Origin: Mycolicibacterium helvum
Lineage (GTDB): Bacteria; Actinomycetota; Actinomycetes; Mycobacteriales; Mycobacteriaceae
Direction of reading: 5' to 3'
Assembly (NCBI RefSeq): GCF_010731895.1
Contig: NZ_AP022596.1
Coordinates: forward strand, 310,001-374,000
DNA length: 64,000 nucleotides
Shown here: positions 26,203 to 39,413 of the stretch, piece after piece
Position numbering within the stretch: position 1 is the stretch's first letter
Layout of the letters: every line of letters begins with the position of its first letter
Translations under genes and position numbers: made by a program
The notes under the pieces: generated by a model
Databases searched by the model: none
Told to the model about the DNA's origin: nothing
What the model saw: only the letters and a program-made list of their open reading frames with translations

Positions 26203-29200
26203 TTGATCCTGTCCCACTCGTTCTCGCCATGCTGCGGATCTGGCGTGCCGCCACCGATAGCGTGGCCAGATCGCGTTCATCGTCGGCGTAGATCTCGGCC
26301 AGCGTGCGGCGGGCTCGTTCGACCCGTGAGCCGTTGGTGTGCTCCCACTCGGCGATCTTCTGCTCCCCCGTCTCCTCCGGCTCGCCGACGGCCAGCACGT
26401 CGAAGCACAAAGCTCGCAACGACCCGTAGATATCGTCACGAATTGCCAAGCGGGCCAACGAATGCCAGCGATCATCGCGCGGGAGCCCGGAGACCGCGGT
26501 CAGCAGCCCGTCGGTGCCCAGGTGATCCATCAGCGCGAAGTAGGTGTCGGCCACCTCGACGGAATCGCGCTCAACGATGTCGGCGATGTCGATCACGTCG
26601 AGCAAGCTGTACTGATACAGCCCGCTGGCCACCGTGTACGCCAGATCCGTCCGAGCACCGTATGCGGCGAATTCGCCGGCTTCCTTGGTGACGATGGCCT
26701 TGTCGTCGCCGCGCAACCAGTCCGGCATCCGCGGCGTCAGCTCGGTGACTTTGGCGGCGAACCGGTTGATTTCGGCGCCGACCGCAAGCGGCTGCGGGCG
26801 GTAGTTCAGCAGCCACCGGGCCGCCCGGTCCAGCAGCCGGCGTAGGTCCAGCGTCATCCGGTCGGACACGTTGACCGGCACCTCATTGTTACGCGACGCG
26901 TCGAGAATGCGCTGCCACACCTGGCCGATTCCAAAGATCGCATCGGCAGCCACGAACGTGCGCACTGCGTCGACGTATCCCACGCCGGTGTCTTCGGTGA
27001 CGCGGTAGGCGAACGAGATACCGCCGATGTCGACGACGTTGTTGACCAGCATCGTGGTGATGATCTCGCGACGCAGCTGGTGGGTGCGGATGTCGGCGGT
27101 GAAGTGATCACGCAGCTGGCTCGGGAAATACTGCGGCAACCGAGCGGCGAACACCTCCTGATCGGGTAGGTCGCTGGCCAGCACCTCGTCCTTGAGCGCG
27201 AGCTTGACGTGGGCCATCAACGTCGCCAATTCCGGTGAACTGAGCCCGATTCCGACTTCCTGACGTCGGCGGATCTCCTTTTTCGACGGCAGTGCTTCCA
27301 GTTCACGGTTGAGCCCGCGCCGCGCCTCGAGCTCGGCGATCTGGCGGGCATGCACATTGAGCAGCGTGGCCGCGTTGGCCCGGCTGGTACCCATCAGGTC
27401 GTTCTGGTGGACGTTGTCGGTCAACACCAGCGCCGAGACCTCGTCGGTCATCGAGGCCAGCAGCTCGGTGCGCTCGGCAGCGCTGACCTTGCCCGTGGTG
27501 ACCAGCGAGTCGACCAGGATCTTGATGTTGACCTCGTGGTCGGAGCAGTCCACACCGGCGGAGTTGTCCATGGCATCGGTGTTGATCCGCCCGCCACACA
27601 AGTCGAACTCGATACGACCCAGCGATGTCACCCCGAGGTTGCCGCCCTCGCCGATCACCTTGGCCCGCACCTGGTTTCCGTTCACCCGAACGGTGTCATT
27701 GGCGCGGTCGCCGACTTCGGCATCCGATTCGGATTCAGCCTTGATGTAGGTGCCGATACCGCCGTTGAACCAGAGGTCGACCGGGGCCTGCATGATCGCC
27801 TTCATCAGGGCCGGCGGCGTCATCTCGTCGGCATCGCTATGCAGACCGAGGGCCGCACGGATCTGCGGGCTGATCGGAATCGCCTTCTGCTGGCGGCTGA
27901 ACACACCGCCGCCCTCGCTGATCAGTGCGGGGTCGTAGTCCTCCCAGCTCGAGCGCGGCAGGTCGAACAACCGGCGGCGTTCCGCCCACGACCGCTCCGC
28001 AACGGGGTTCGGGTCGATGAAGATGTGCCGGTGGTCGAACGCCGCGATCAGCCGGATGTGGTGCGACAGCAGCATGCCGTTACCGAAGACGTCGCCGCTC
28101 ATGTCGCCGACGCCGGCGACGGTGAAGTCCTCGGTCTGGGTGTCCACGCCCATTTCCCGGAAGTGCCGCTTGACGGACTCCCAGGCGCCCTTGGCGGTGA
28201 TGCCCATGGCCTTGTGGTCGTAACCCACCGAGCCGCCGGAGGCGAATGCGTCGCCCAGCCAGAAGTTGTAGGACTGGGCGACGTCGTTGGCGATGTCGGA
28301 GAACGTGGCGGTGCCCTTGTCGGCGGCGACGACGAGATAGGCATCGTCACCGTCGCGGCGGACCACTCCGGGCGGGGTGATGATGTCGCCGGTGGCCCGG
28401 TCGACGTTGTCGGTGACGTCGAGCAGGCCGGCGATGAACAGCCGGTAGCACGCAATTCCTTCTACGCGGAGCGCATCCCGGTCGGCAGCGGCATCGCCGA
28501 GCGGTGCCGGCGGCTTCTTGACGACGAATCCGCCCTTGGCGCCGACGGGCACGATGACGGCGTTCTTGACGGCTTGTGCCTTGACCAGGCCGAGGATCTC
28601 GGTGCGGAAGTCTTCGCGGCGATCCGACCAGCGCAGCCCACCGCGCGCGACCTGACCGAATCGCAGATGCACACCTTCGACCCGCGGCGAGTACACGAAG
28701 ATCTCGAATTTCGGTCTCGGCAGCGGCAACTCGTCGATGAGTTGGGGATTCAGCTTGAGCGACAGGACGTTTTGGGCGTGCGCCGAGTCCGGGCTGGTGA
28801 CGAAGTAGTTGGTGCGCAGCGTGGCCTGGATCATCGCGGCGAATGCCCGCAGCACCCGGTCGGTGTCCAGGCTGACCAGCGCGTCGATATCGGCGGCGAC
28901 GGCGTCCGCCGCGGCCAGCGCGTCCAGACCTTTGTCGGCCGAGTCCGGATCGAACACCGCCTCGAAGAGGCTGACCAGCGAGCGCGTTGTTCGGGGATTT
29001 CCGTTGAGGACCGACTCGATATGCGATTGACTGTACGGAAAAGCCGCCTGCCGCAAGTACTTTGCGTAGGCCCGCAGCACGGCCACCTGCTGCCAGGTCA
29101 GCCCGGCCCGCAGCACCAACTCGTTGAACCGATCGATCTCGGCACGGCCCTGCCAGATCGCCGTGACAGCGTCGGAGAACCGCTGGGCGGTGGCGTCCCA

Positions 29201-31018
29201 TTCCTCTTGGCTGGCGGCGTCGGGCATGGACGCGTCCGGCCGGATCTTGAACTGGTAGATCCAGACCTTCAGCCCGTCCGGGCGCACAACGGTGAACGGG
29301 CGCTCCTCGAGCACCAGCACACCCATGCACTGCAGCATCGGCAGCAGGTGACTCAGCGAGGCTGTGGACCCGCCTAGGTACCAGGTCAGGAAGGCCTCGT
29401 TGGGTTCGTCGCCCTGCTCGAACTGCAGTTTGACCGAATCCGCTTGCAGCGCTTCGATGATGCCGATGTCGGTGATTGCCTCGGTCGAGGTGACGGCCTG
29501 TTTGAACTCTTCGGGCAACGCGTCGGCATAGTGCTCGGCGACCGCCAGGTCGATCTTGCCCGCCCGCGCCGAGCCGATCAGCCGGTCACCCCAGGTGCGC
29601 AGCGCCTCGGTCAACAAACCCTGCACGCGAGTCCGGTTCGCCTCACCGTCGTCGATCGACGCACGGGTGGACCCGTCCGGCAGACGGACCGTGAAATGCA
29701 CTACTGCCCAGGGCGATTCACTGACCCGTGCGGTGTAGTCGATGCTCAGCCCGCCGAACTCGCGCACCAGGATGTCCTGCATGGCCAACCGCACCGCGGT
29801 GGTGTACCGGTCGCGGGGCAGATAGACCAGACAGGATACGAAGTGACCGAGCTGGGCCGCGCGCAGGAACAGCAACGCCCGGCGGCGCGAGCCGAGGTCG
29901 ACGACGGTGGTCGCCATATCGAGCAGCTGTTCGGCGCCCAGCGAGAACAGCTCCGAGCGCGGGATGGTCTGAACGATGTCGAGCATCAGCTGACCGGGGT
30001 GGCTGGGGTCGTTCTGCGACAGCGCCAGCACGTCGCGGACCCGCCGCGAGATCAGCGGGATGTCAAGCACATTGGCGCTCATCGCGGTGGCCGTGAACAA
30101 CCCGACGAACCGGTGCTCGATGTCTGGGCCGTCGGCGCGGTGCTCGCGGATCACCACAATGTAGGGATACGCGCCGTAACGCAGGAAGCTGGGCATCGTG
30201 GCCTGAGCGAGCACCAACAGGTCACCGGGATTGGTGAGCTCCGGCAGCACCTCGGTGCGCAGCCGCGCCACTCCGAGACGGCTGGACTCTATGACGGTGG
30301 CCGTCCCGTCGCCCACGGTGCAGTCCTGGCAGCCCAGCAGCACGAAGTTGCCCACCGACAGCCAGCGCAGCAGGTCGGCGACGTCCTCGCGGTCGGCACC
30401 GGCGAAGCGGGTTCCCGAGTCGTTGTCGAGGTCGCGGGCGAGGTGGTGCAGCGCGGCACTCAACGCCGACGAGTCCAGAGCCACCTGTCGGGCATCGGCC
30501 ACCACCATCGGCAGCATCCGCTCGGCCTCGGCCAGTGCCTTGCGGTTGACCGATGGCGACAGCTGCACGTGGATCCAGGACTCTTCGATGCCCGGTGAAT
30601 CCGAACCGGCTGCATCCTCAGCCGACGTCCGCACCTCGAGTAGTTCCCCACCTGCGCTGCGCCGCACCCGGAACACCGGGTTCATCAAGGCGACGTAGGC
30701 GACGCCGACCCGGTGCAGCAGCACCGTGACCGAGTCCAGCAGCATGGTGGCCTGGTCGGTGACGATCTGCAGCGCGGGCCCGAAGCCGCCGGGATCGTCG
30801 CTGGGATAGATCGCGACGAGGGTCTCCCCAACCACCCGGCTGTGTGCCAGCCGCTCCTGGGCGGCGATCAGGCCCGAGGGAACCGCCTGGTCGGCGAACG
30901 CTGTCACCAGCGGACCGGTGTCGGTGGCGTCCGGGTCGGGAGCCCCGCCGTGGGGACCTCGATAGGTGGCGAAGTAGGCCTCGCCTATCGACTCGGTAGT
31001 TGTGGGGTCAACCGTCAT
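26195..31018 (-). CDS. gdh: large (about 180 kDa) NAD-dependent glutamate dehydrogenase
   Basis: A 1607-residue protein of the bacterial NAD-GDH family, converting glutamate to 2-oxoglutarate and ammonium; in mycobacteria its activity is controlled by GarA. The N-terminal 700 residues are the regulatory ACT/PAS-like region. The catalytic part includes '[27 protein letters not shown]' (about 790-820), '[12 protein letters not shown]' with the active-site Lys near 825, and '[17 protein letters not shown]' of the NAD-binding fold near 970. ATG start with GGAG upstream. Length is normal for the family. It heads an operon with the thioesterase and conserved protein downstream. Confidence 0.96.
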   Translation of the reverse strand: MTVDPTTTESIGEAYFATYRGPHGGAPDPDATDTGPLVTAFADQAVPSGLIAAQERLAHSRVVGETLVAIYPSDDPGGFGPALQIVTDQATMLLDSVTVLLHRVGVAYVALMNPVFRVRRSAGGELLEVRTSAEDAAGSDSPGIEESWIHVQLSPSVNRKALAEAERMLPMVVADARQVALDSSALSAALHHLARDLDNDSGTRFAGADREDVADLLRWLSVGNFVLLGCQDCTVGDGTATVIESSRLGVARLRTEVLPELTNPGDLLVLAQATMPSFLRYGAYPYIVVIREHRADGPDIEHRFVGLFTATAMSANVLDIPLISRRVRDVLALSQNDPSHPGQLMLDIVQTIPRSELFSLGAEQLLDMATTVVDLGSRRRALLFLRAAQLGHFVSCLVYLPRDRYTTAVRLAMQDILVREFGGLSIDYTARVSESPWAVVHFTVRLPDGSTRASIDDGEANRTRVQGLLTEALRTWGDRLIGSARAGKIDLAVAEHYADALPEEFKQAVTSTEAITDIGIIEALQADSVKLQFEQGDEPNEAFLTWYLGGSTASLSHLLPMLQCMGVLVLEERPFTVVRPDGLKVWIYQFKIRPDASMPDAASQEEWDATAQRFSDAVTAIWQGRAEIDRFNELVLRAGLTWQQVAVLRAYAKYLRQAAFPYSQSHIESVLNGNPRTTRSLVSLFEAVFDPDSADKGLDALAAADAVAADIDALVSLDTDRVLRAFAAMIQATLRTNYFVTSPDSAHAQNVLSLKLNPQLIDELPLPRPKFEIFVYSPRVEGVHLRFGQVARGGLRWSDRREDFRTEILGLVKAQAVKNAVIVPVGAKGGFVVKKPPAPLGDAAADRDALRVEGIACYRLFIAGLLDVTDNVDRATGDIITPPGVVRRDGDDAYLVVAADKGTATFSDIANDVAQSYNFWLGDAFASGGSVGYDHKAMGITAKGAWESVKRHFREMGVDTQTEDFTVAGVGDMSGDVFGNGMLLSHHIRLIAAFDHRHIFIDPNPVAERSWAERRRLFDLPRSSWEDYDPALISEGGGVFSRQQKAIPISPQIRAALGLHSDADEMTPPALMKAIMQAPVDLWFNGGIGTYIKAESESDAEVGDRANDTVRVNGNQVRAKVIGEGGNLGVTSLGRIEFDLCGGRINTDAMDNSAGVDCSDHEVNIKILVDSLVTTGKVSAAERTELLASMTDEVSALVLTDNVHQNDLMGTSRANAATLLNVHARQIAELEARRGLNRELEALPSKKEIRRRQEVGIGLSSPELATLMAHVKLALKDEVLASDLPDQEVFAARLPQYFPSQLRDHFTADIRTHQLRREIITTMLVNNVVDIGGISFAYRVTEDTGVGYVDAVRTFVAADAIFGIGQVWQRILDASRNNEVPVNVSDRMTLDLRRLLDRAARWLLNYRPQPLAVGAEINRFAAKVTELTPRMPDWLRGDDKAIVTKEAGEFAAYGARTDLAYTVASGLYQYSLLDVIDIADIVERDSVEVADTYFALMDHLGTDGLLTAVSGLPRDDRWHSLARLAIRDDIYGSLRALCFDVLAVGEPEETGEQKIAEWEHTNGSRVERARRTLAEIYADDERDLATLSVAARQIRSMARTSGTGSSG

Positions 31019-31069
31019 ACCTGCCGCTCCTGATCAGCATGCGAACCGGCGCTGGTCCGCAGCGCCACA

Positions 31070-32743
<1,674 letters not shown>

Positions 32744-32817
32744 TGCCGCGGTGTTGCCTTCCGTCTGGTCGTGAATTGCTCGCCGACCATCCTAGGCGCG
32801 CGTGACGAAAGCCTCGC

Positions 32818-32844
32818 GGCCGCGCTGGCCAGCCCAGCGCGGCC
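32818..32844 (-). terminator. hairpin after the ssb gene
   Basis: An 11-bp perfect stem (GGCCGCGCTGG with CCAGCGCGGCC) and a 5-base loop, 12 bases beyond the ssb stop on the minus strand. No strong T tract follows, so it is a possible rather than certain terminator. Confidence 0.5.
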
Positions 32845-32855
32845 ACTGCGGCTGC

Positions 32856-33317
32856 CTACGCGGACAACGGGAGGTCCGTGGTCTCCTCGGCGTCGTCGAC
32901 GGCGTCGGATTCCAGGGGATCCTCGGCCTCGGGCTCGTCGACGGCGGGTTCGGCCGGCCTGGGCTGAGGCTGCTCGAAGCGGATGATGGCACGGGACAAG
33001 TCGGGGCCGACCGCGCTGGCCCGCATTTCCAGCGACGAGCGCCGCACGCCCTCTTTGTCCTCGTACTCGCTGGTGAAGACGTCGCCGACGACGATAACCG
33101 GGGCGCCCTTGTAGAGGCCGGCGCCGACGCCGGTGACCAGCTTGCCCCAGCAGTTGACGGTGATGAACAGCGAGTTGCCGGGCTCCCAGGTGCCGTCACC
33201 GGTGCGGCGGCGGGAATTGCTGGCCACCCGGAAGCTGATCAGTTCCTGGCCGCCGACGATCCGGCGGCGAGGGTCGGTCACGACGCGACCGACGACAGTC
33301 AGATGAGTTTCGAACAT
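32856..33317 (-). CDS. ssb: single-stranded DNA-binding protein (second mycobacterial SSB type)
   Basis: A 153-residue protein whose ATG at 33317 is preceded by AAAGGA. An OB fold is readable in residues 1-105: 'FETHLTVVGRVVTDPRRRIVGGQELISFRVASNSRRRTGDGTWEPGNSLFITVNCWGKLV'. An acidic tail with a run of Glu/Asp follows ('DEPEAEDPLESDAVDDAEE'). It lacks the canonical DDDIPF ending of SSBs that recruit partner proteins, ending instead in 'LPLSA'. This corresponds to the Rv2478c-like paralogue (SsbB type) rather than the main SSB near rpsF. Confidence 0.88.
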   Translation of the reverse strand: MFETHLTVVGRVVTDPRRRIVGGQELISFRVASNSRRRTGDGTWEPGNSLFITVNCWGKLVTGVGAGLYKGAPVIVVGDVFTSEYEDKEGVRRSSLEMRASAVGPDLSRAIIRFEQPQPRPAEPAVDEPEAEDPLESDAVDDAEETTDLPLSA

Positions 33318-33441
33318 GGCTGTGGTCCTTTCGTTTCTCTTGGGTTGTGCGCCTCCAGTGAGCCGCCGGACCCCGACAGCGACGTCCGCATTGCGTCGAA
33401 CCGGCTGTGGGTTGGGGATGGATCTCGGACTGGGGATGGAT

Positions 33442-35448
33442 TCAGTGATTGCTGCCGCTGGCATCGCGGCGGGCCATCTCGGCCAGCATCGCGTTGTAGG
33501 CGGCCAGGTCTGCGTCGTCGTCGCGGTCGGCGGCGCGATCAAGCCGCTTGGCCGTGCGCCGGTCGCTGCGACTCCACTGGACCAGCAGCGCGATCATCAC
33601 CACCACGAGCGGGATTTCGCCTGCCGCCCAAGCGATTCCACCGCCAAGATGCTGATCACCGATCAGGTCGGTGTGCCAGCTCAGCCGCAGCGACCGGTAG
33701 AAGCTCTCCCCCAGTACCCGCGGCATGCCCATCATCACCACGCCGAAGAATGCGTGCAGCGGCAGCGAGGCGAACACCATCGCGATCTTGGCCACCGGCG
33801 GCAACGGCCGCGGGGTGGGGTCGACGCCGATGACGACCCAGTAGAACAGGTAGCCGCTCATCAGGAAGTGCAGGTTCATCAGCACATGTGCGCCGTGATC
33901 GCTGACCGCCGCGTCGAAGATGCCACCGAAGTACAGGCCGTAGAACCCGGCGACGAACACGATGGTGGCCACGACCGGATGGGTGAAGAACCGCGACCAC
34001 CTGCTGTGCAGGGCGTCGAGCAGCCACTCCCGCGGCCCGGGCGGGTTGCCCTTGCCCGCCGTCGGCAGCGCCCGCAGTGCCAGGGTGACCGGCGCGCCCA
34101 GCACCAACAGGACCGGCACCAGCATCGACAGCAGCATGTGCGCCGCCATGTGCATGCTGAACATCGCCGGCATGTAGCGCCCCAGGCCCGACGACGTGGT
34201 GAACAGCAGCACCGCACAACCCAGCAGCCAGGCCACGGTCCGACCCACCGGCCAGGCGTCACCGCGGCGGCGTAGCCGGATCACCCCGGCCACGTACACC
34301 GCCGCGAGGACGATCGCGGCCGTGCCGAAGGCCAGGTCGAAACGCCAGTCCAGCAGGATCCGCGCGACCGTCGGTGGACCGGCGAAGTCGTAGCCGATCG
34401 CCACGTCGGCCGGGGATGGGTTCGCGTCCAGTGGCGCGGGCGGCGGGGTGCGGCCCAAGCCGACCGCGATGCCGAACGTGAGACCGAACACCAGCGCCTC
34501 GACGGAGGCCAGCCGGATCAGCAGGCCGCGCGCCTGCGGGTCGGCCTGCAGGGCGGCCACCGGCCCGCGGCGTTGCCGCCACCCGATGACGCCCAGGGAA
34601 CACAGCGCGACGATCTTGGCCACCACCAGCCAGCCGTACTCGGTGGCGAACAGGTCGGACAACCGCATCCGGACGAAGGCGTTGATCACACCGGAGAGCG
34701 CCATCGCGATGAAGCACCAGAACGCCACCGCCGAGAAGCGTCGCGCCGCCAGGCCGGCATGCTCGCCGCCGCGGAGCGCATGGGCCAGCAGGGCCAGCAG
34801 CCCGCCCGCCCACAACGCCCCGGCCAGCAAGTGGATCAACAGGCTGTTGGTGGCGATATCGTGCGCGCCGCCCGCCGACGAGTGCCCGGTGAGGCCCAAC
34901 GGGACGAGCGTGATCAGCGAGCCGGCCAGCAGGAACGGCGTCCATGACCAGCGCAGCACCGCACGGCCCGCCATCGCCACCGCCAGCGCCAGAAACGCCG
35001 TCCACCGCCACGCCCCGGCGGTATCGACCAGGCTAGTCACCGACCACAGCTGGACTGGGTTGAGGTGGTCACTCAGTGGCTGACCGGAAACATCGGAGAC
35101 GGTCAGCGGAATCAGCAGGACAGCGCACACCGCCCACACCCCCGAGGCGGCGACGCCCATCTTCAGCGCACGGTAGCCGGCGACATCGAGGACCCCGCTG
35201 TCCTGCGGCGGGACGAAGAATGTCGCGAACAGGAACGAGCCGACCGCCAGAACCGCCGCGATCTCACCGGCGGCGCGCACGAACGGCAGACCCAACGTGG
35301 TGACCGGCCCGGGGTCGGGCAGCCCGGTGGCGGTCAGGGCGTCAGCCAACGACAGAGCCCCGATGCCAGCGGCGGTGATCCCTGCGAGCAGCGCCACCAT
35401 CCATAACACCGGCCATACCGCGCTGCGGCGGTCGGCGGGTGCGGTCAT
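33442..35448 (-). CDS. CopD-CtaG fusion membrane protein (copper / cytochrome oxidase assembly)
   Basis: A 668-residue protein with about 14-15 hydrophobic segments. The N-terminal half (to about 330) resembles the CopD copper-resistance domain, with 'LIHLLAGALWAGGLLAL' as its His-containing signature. The C-terminal half is a caa3-type CtaG assembly factor, with 'FSMHMAAHMLLSMLVPVLLVLGAP', 'NLHFLMSGYLFYWVVIGVDP' and 'LPLHAFFGVVMM', all His/Met-rich metal-handling helices. It is likely involved in delivering copper to the cytochrome c oxidase. M. tuberculosis has such a fusion at Rv0102; finding one here between ssb and plsB is a different placement. 15 bases separate it from plsB. Confidence 0.88.
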   Translation of the reverse strand: MTAPADRRSAVWPVLWMVALLAGITAAGIGALSLADALTATGLPDPGPVTTLGLPFVRAAGEIAAVLAVGSFLFATFFVPPQDSGVLDVAGYRALKMGVAASGVWAVCAVLLIPLTVSDVSGQPLSDHLNPVQLWSVTSLVDTAGAWRWTAFLALAVAMAGRAVLRWSWTPFLLAGSLITLVPLGLTGHSSAGGAHDIATNSLLIHLLAGALWAGGLLALLAHALRGGEHAGLAARRFSAVAFWCFIAMALSGVINAFVRMRLSDLFATEYGWLVVAKIVALCSLGVIGWRQRRGPVAALQADPQARGLLIRLASVEALVFGLTFGIAVGLGRTPPPAPLDANPSPADVAIGYDFAGPPTVARILLDWRFDLAFGTAAIVLAAVYVAGVIRLRRRGDAWPVGRTVAWLLGCAVLLFTTSSGLGRYMPAMFSMHMAAHMLLSMLVPVLLVLGAPVTLALRALPTAGKGNPPGPREWLLDALHSRWSRFFTHPVVATIVFVAGFYGLYFGGIFDAAVSDHGAHVLMNLHFLMSGYLFYWVVIGVDPTPRPLPPVAKIAMVFASLPLHAFFGVVMMGMPRVLGESFYRSLRLSWHTDLIGDQHLGGGIAWAAGEIPLVVVMIALLVQWSRSDRRTAKRLDRAADRDDDADLAAYNAMLAEMARRDASGSNH

Positions 35449-35463
35449 GGATTCAGCGTAGGT

Positions 35464-37800
35464 TCAGGCGCCCTGCTCACGTAATTTCAGCTCGCGGGCG
35501 GCGAACTGGTCGGCGGACAACCTGCCGATGCGGATCATGTCCGTCAGGATGCTGCGCAGCTCGTGGCGGAAGTCCTCCCGCCGCTGCCGCAGGTCGGGAG
35601 CCGGCTCCAGCAGGTGCTGGTCGGCGGCCACCTGCCGCGCGGTGGCGAACAGCAACGCCGACACCGACTCGTTGCTGCGGATCCGGCCCTGCGCCGCGTA
35701 CTGCGCCCCCACGCCCAGCGCCAGCTTGGTCAGGTCCTTCTCGTCGATGTCGGTCGGCGCGTCGCACAGCACGTCGGCGACGATCTCGTAGGCCTCGAGG
35801 AACGGCCGCAGCATGGCGTGCGACATCAGCGGCCGCTTGGCGCGTAGCAGGTTGTCCACGGCGTCACCGCCGGCGGCGACCTGTACTTCCCAGTCTTCTT
35901 GCCACGACATCTCCTCGGCGAGATGCTCGCGGAATGCCGCGGAATCGGCGAAGTAAAAATCGAACTTCAGCAGATCACGCAAACGCATCGCCTGGTCCCA
36001 GAACACCGCGACCCGGTCACCGTCGGGCGCCCGCCCGGCGTGGGCCAGCGCCAGCTCGGTGATCGCGGTCTCCAGGAAGGCGTGAATCAGCGTGTTCCGG
36101 TAGAAGGCCGCCTCGTGTTCGTGCTCCGGGGCGATCCGCCACACCGGCTCGTGCCCGCCGTCTACCCGGGTGACCGGATGGCCGTTGGACAGGGCGTCGA
36201 CGGCGGCCCGCACGCCTTCGGGGGTGCGCAGTCGCAGCGCGCTGTTGGTGACCGGATTCTGTTTGCGTTCAAGGTAATCCAGCGAGTCCTGCAGGGTGTG
36301 GTGCAGCTGGCTCAGCGTCAGCGCACGACCGCGGGTGGTGAGCAGTAACGCCGACACCAGCCCGGTGGCGTTGATCGGTGTCACCCGCAGGATCCGCCAT
36401 GCCACCTCGAACGCCATCTTCTGCATGGCCAGACGTTTGGCGGCCTCATCCGAGGCGACCGGCCCACCCGGCTCGCCGAGGTATTGCCGCATCGACACCG
36501 CGTCGGGGAAGCGGACATAGATTTTGCCGTAGTTGCGCTCCCCCTGCGCCTTGATGAAGTTGAACAACCACTCCGCGCTCTCCGGGGTCTTCTCCCCACC
36601 GCGGGCGTAGTTGGCGTACTCGGTGGTTTCGTGCAGCTGGTCGAAGCTGATCGACACCGGCTGCAGCAGGATATCCTCGCTACGACCGTCCAGATAGGCG
36701 TCGGCGACGTAGGCGAGCAGACCGAGCTTGGGCGGCAACATCTTTCCGGTTCGCGACCGGGTTCCCTCGATCGACCAGCTGAGGTTGAACCGCTTCTGCA
36801 CGATGAACCCGACGAACTGGCGCAGCACATACTTGTAGAGCGGATCATCGAGCTTGCGGCGCAGGAAGATGACACCCGAGCGGCGCATCAGCGGCCCCAT
36901 GAACCCGAAGGACAGGTTGATCCCGGCGAACGTATGCGCCGGGGGCAGCTTGTTCTCCTGCATGGCCACCGGGACGATCACGCCGTCGAGGTAGGACCGG
37001 TGCGACCACAACAAGACTGCCGGATGGTCCTCCAGCCCGCGCCGCATGGACTCGATTTCCATGGCGTCGTAGTCGATTCGGGGATCGAATCCCCGGCTGA
37101 AGATGGCGCGCCCGAGGTTCGGGATCAGGTCGACGGAGAACCTGCTCCACCCGGTGGCCAGCTCGTTGAGCATCTCCTCGGCCTTGACCGGGGTGGCCCC
37201 GGGGATCTGCTCCAGGCCCTCCATGAAGCGCGAGGACGCCATCAGCTCGTCGGTGATCAGTCGGGGCGACTTGTATTCCGGCCCGAGTAGGCGCAGTTCC
37301 ATCCGCTCGACCGCCAGCGCCGCGCGGCGCAGCACGAAGCGTGCGAAGTCGCGCGGCCTGTCGCCGACGGTGTTCTCCTGCCACAGCTGACGCAGCTCGG
37401 ACACCTTGGCCGGTTCACCGGCGACAATACGGGCGCGGGAGGGGTCCTTACGAAGGATGTTGCGCTGCAGGAGTTCCGGCGGTCGGTAGGTGTCACGACC
37501 GGAGAGCAGGCCGACAATCTTGACCCGGGTGGGCAGGCCGCCGGGAACCCAGAACACCCGCACCGGGACGACCAGCCGGTCCTCCCCGACCCCGAGCTCT
37601 TCGACGAGCTGGGCCACCACCCCCGGCGGCGGATCGCCGGCAGGTAGGCGCAGCACCTCGACCTTGGTGTCGGGGTGTGCGCGGCGTTGGGCATGCAGCC
37701 AGTCGTTGAGCAGTTCGAACTCGGCCTTCGAGGACACCGACGCCAGCACCAGCGCATCGTCGGTAGTGCTGAAGTCGGTCAGATGGTCGGTGTGGGTCAT
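35464..37800 (-). CDS. plsB: glycerol-3-phosphate 1-O-acyltransferase
   Basis: A 778-residue membrane-associated acyltransferase that makes 1-acyl-glycerol-3-phosphate, the first step of phospholipid synthesis. The HX4D catalytic motif is in '[15 protein letters not shown]' near residue 265, followed by '[25 protein letters not shown]' (motif II) and '[20 protein letters not shown]' (motif III, EGTRSR). Length is typical of PlsB. It overlaps the plsC stop by four bases (ATGA) and so is co-translated with the second enzyme of the pathway. It corresponds to plsB2 (Rv2482c) by position. Confidence 0.95.
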   Translation of the reverse strand: MTHTDHLTDFSTTDDALVLASVSSKAEFELLNDWLHAQRRAHPDTKVEVLRLPAGDPPPGVVAQLVEELGVGEDRLVVPVRVFWVPGGLPTRVKIVGLLSGRDTYRPPELLQRNILRKDPSRARIVAGEPAKVSELRQLWQENTVGDRPRDFARFVLRRAALAVERMELRLLGPEYKSPRLITDELMASSRFMEGLEQIPGATPVKAEEMLNELATGWSRFSVDLIPNLGRAIFSRGFDPRIDYDAMEIESMRRGLEDHPAVLLWSHRSYLDGVIVPVAMQENKLPPAHTFAGINLSFGFMGPLMRRSGVIFLRRKLDDPLYKYVLRQFVGFIVQKRFNLSWSIEGTRSRTGKMLPPKLGLLAYVADAYLDGRSEDILLQPVSISFDQLHETTEYANYARGGEKTPESAEWLFNFIKAQGERNYGKIYVRFPDAVSMRQYLGEPGGPVASDEAAKRLAMQKMAFEVAWRILRVTPINATGLVSALLLTTRGRALTLSQLHHTLQDSLDYLERKQNPVTNSALRLRTPEGVRAAVDALSNGHPVTRVDGGHEPVWRIAPEHEHEAAFYRNTLIHAFLETAITELALAHAGRAPDGDRVAVFWDQAMRLRDLLKFDFYFADSAAFREHLAEEMSWQEDWEVQVAAGGDAVDNLLRAKRPLMSHAMLRPFLEAYEIVADVLCDAPTDIDEKDLTKLALGVGAQYAAQGRIRSNESVSALLFATARQVAADQHLLEPAPDLRQRREDFRHELRSILTDMIRIGRLSADQFAARELKLREQGA

Positions 37801-39413
37801 TCGCGGCCCTCGGCATTCGGCGACTCTGCGGCGGGAGCTTTCTTGGCCGGCACCTTCTTGACGGGCGCCTTCTTGACCGCCGCCTTCTTGGCGGGCGCCC
37901 TCTTGGCGGGTGTCTTCTTGGCGGCCTTCGCGGGCGCCTTCTTGTAAATCTCGGGCACCGGCAGTTCGCCCTCCGGCCAGTCCTTGAGCGTGTCCAGATA
38001 CAACTGGCGAACCTCGTCGATGCGTTCCGGCAGATCGTCGAGCGTCCAGTCCGCGACCGAAAGTGGCGGATAGACAACGATATCCACTTCGCCCGGATTC
38101 ATGGTCGAGGAATCGCGGGAAGCGATCACCTCGGCGTTACGGATCACGATCGGCACCAGCGGAACTCCGGCGGCCATCGCCAGCCGGAAGGGTCCCTTCT
38201 TGAAGGGGCCGACGGTCCGGGTGTCCAGCCGGGTGCCTTCGGGCGCAATCATGATCGACAGGCCTTTGGCCACCATCTTCTCGACCTCATGCATCGTTTC
38301 GACGGCAGCCTTGGGGTCGTCACGGTCGATGAACACGGTGTCGACGAGCTTGCCCAGGGTGCCGACGACGGGGTCGCTCTGCAATTCTTTCTTGCCGACG
38401 CCGGTCCAGTTGTCCCGGAGCAGCGACGCCGTGATGACGGGGTCGGCGTTGTTGCGGTGGTTGAAGATGAACACCGCGGGGCGCTGCTTGCGGAGGTTCT
38501 CTTCGCCAAGGACGTTGAGCCGCACGCCGTTTGCGAGCAGCAGCAGATTCGGGAATGCGGTGGTGAAGAAGTTCAGCCCGCGCCGCCGGCTGCGGGTGAG
38601 TGCTCCCCACCAGATCGCGCCGGTCGCGGCAGGCACCAGGGCGCCGACACCGAGCAGGGTACGAACCTGACCCATCAGCCCGCCGCCGCCGCGGCTGTGG
38701 AACTGCAGGATCGGCCAGCCCCGCCGGCGGGCCACCGCGGCCATCTTGCCCTCGGGGTTGGTCGGCCGCGGATTGCCGACCAGATACATCAGCGCGACGT
38801 CCTCGTCGCCGTCGGCGTAAAAGTAGGAGTCCTTGAGGTCAATGTCGTTGTCGGCGGCGAACTTCTGCACAGCGTTGGCCTTGCCCGGCCCCCACAGGAT
38901 CGGCCGGACCACGTCACCGGTCAGCACGTCGTTCTCGTCGACCTCGAACCGATTGGTCAGGGTGTTCTTGATCCCCAGGAAGTTCGCCACCGGTTCGACC
39001 TGGATGGTCAGCGCCGACGAGCTGAGCACCACCGTGTGCCCGCGCTCCATATGCGCATGCACCAGCTCGCGCATCTCGGGATAGATCCGGTTTTCGATCT
39101 TCTGCACGAACATGCGCTCGCCGATTTCGTGCAGATCGCTTATCGCCCGCCCACGCAGGGCCTGGGACGCCTTGGTGATCAGTTCTTCGAACTCCAGCCG
39201 GCCGAGCTGATGGTTGAGGCCGGCGGCGATCATCGTGATCAGCTCACCGATACCCATATCGCGGCTGCGGAAGCGTTCCTGGGTGAGGATGACCGCGGTG
39301 AACCCGGCCACCAGGGTTCCGTCCAGATCGAAGAACGCTCCGATCTGCGGCCCTTCCGGGCTGGCCATCACCTCGGCGACCGACCCGGGCAGCCGCATCT
39401 CCTTGTCGCTCAT
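37797..39413 (-). CDS. plsC: HAD phosphatase / 1-acylglycerol-3-phosphate acyltransferase fusion
   Basis: 538 residues in three parts. Residues about 20-240 are a HAD-IB phosphatase domain ('[12 protein letters not shown]' and later '[16 protein letters not shown]'). Residues about 300-470 are an LPLAT acyltransferase ('FNHRNNADP' with HX4D, 'FIDRDD', 'APEGTR'). The last 50 residues are a Lys/Ala/Pro repeat (KKxPAKxA), like a histone-H1 tail. The acyltransferase would make phosphatidic acid; the phosphatase may act on a lipid phosphate. It shares one base with the upstream acyltransferase stop (TGATG). The tail could bind nucleic acid or acidic lipid. Confidence 0.93.
   Translation of the reverse strand: MSDKEMRLPGSVAEVMASPEGPQIGAFFDLDGTLVAGFTAVILTQERFRSRDMGIGELITMIAAGLNHQLGRLEFEELITKASQALRGRAISDLHEIGERMFVQKIENRIYPEMRELVHAHMERGHTVVLSSSALTIQVEPVANFLGIKNTLTNRFEVDENDVLTGDVVRPILWGPGKANAVQKFAADNDIDLKDSYFYADGDEDVALMYLVGNPRPTNPEGKMAAVARRRGWPILQFHSRGGGGLMGQVRTLLGVGALVPAATGAIWWGALTRSRRRGLNFFTTAFPNLLLLANGVRLNVLGEENLRKQRPAVFIFNHRNNADPVITASLLRDNWTGVGKKELQSDPVVGTLGKLVDTVFIDRDDPKAAVETMHEVEKMVAKGLSIMIAPEGTRLDTRTVGPFKKGPFRLAMAAGVPLVPIVIRNAEVIASRDSSTMNPGEVDIVVYPPLSVADWTLDDLPERIDEVRQLYLDTLKDWPEGELPVPEIYKKAPAKAAKKTPAKRAPAKKAAVKKAPVKKVPAKKAPAAESPNAEGRE

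Noticed and set aside
27350..29377. Plus-strand open frame of 675 codons within gdh
   Set aside because: Antisense of the conserved glutamate dehydrogenase; low-complexity antisense composition and no independent motif.
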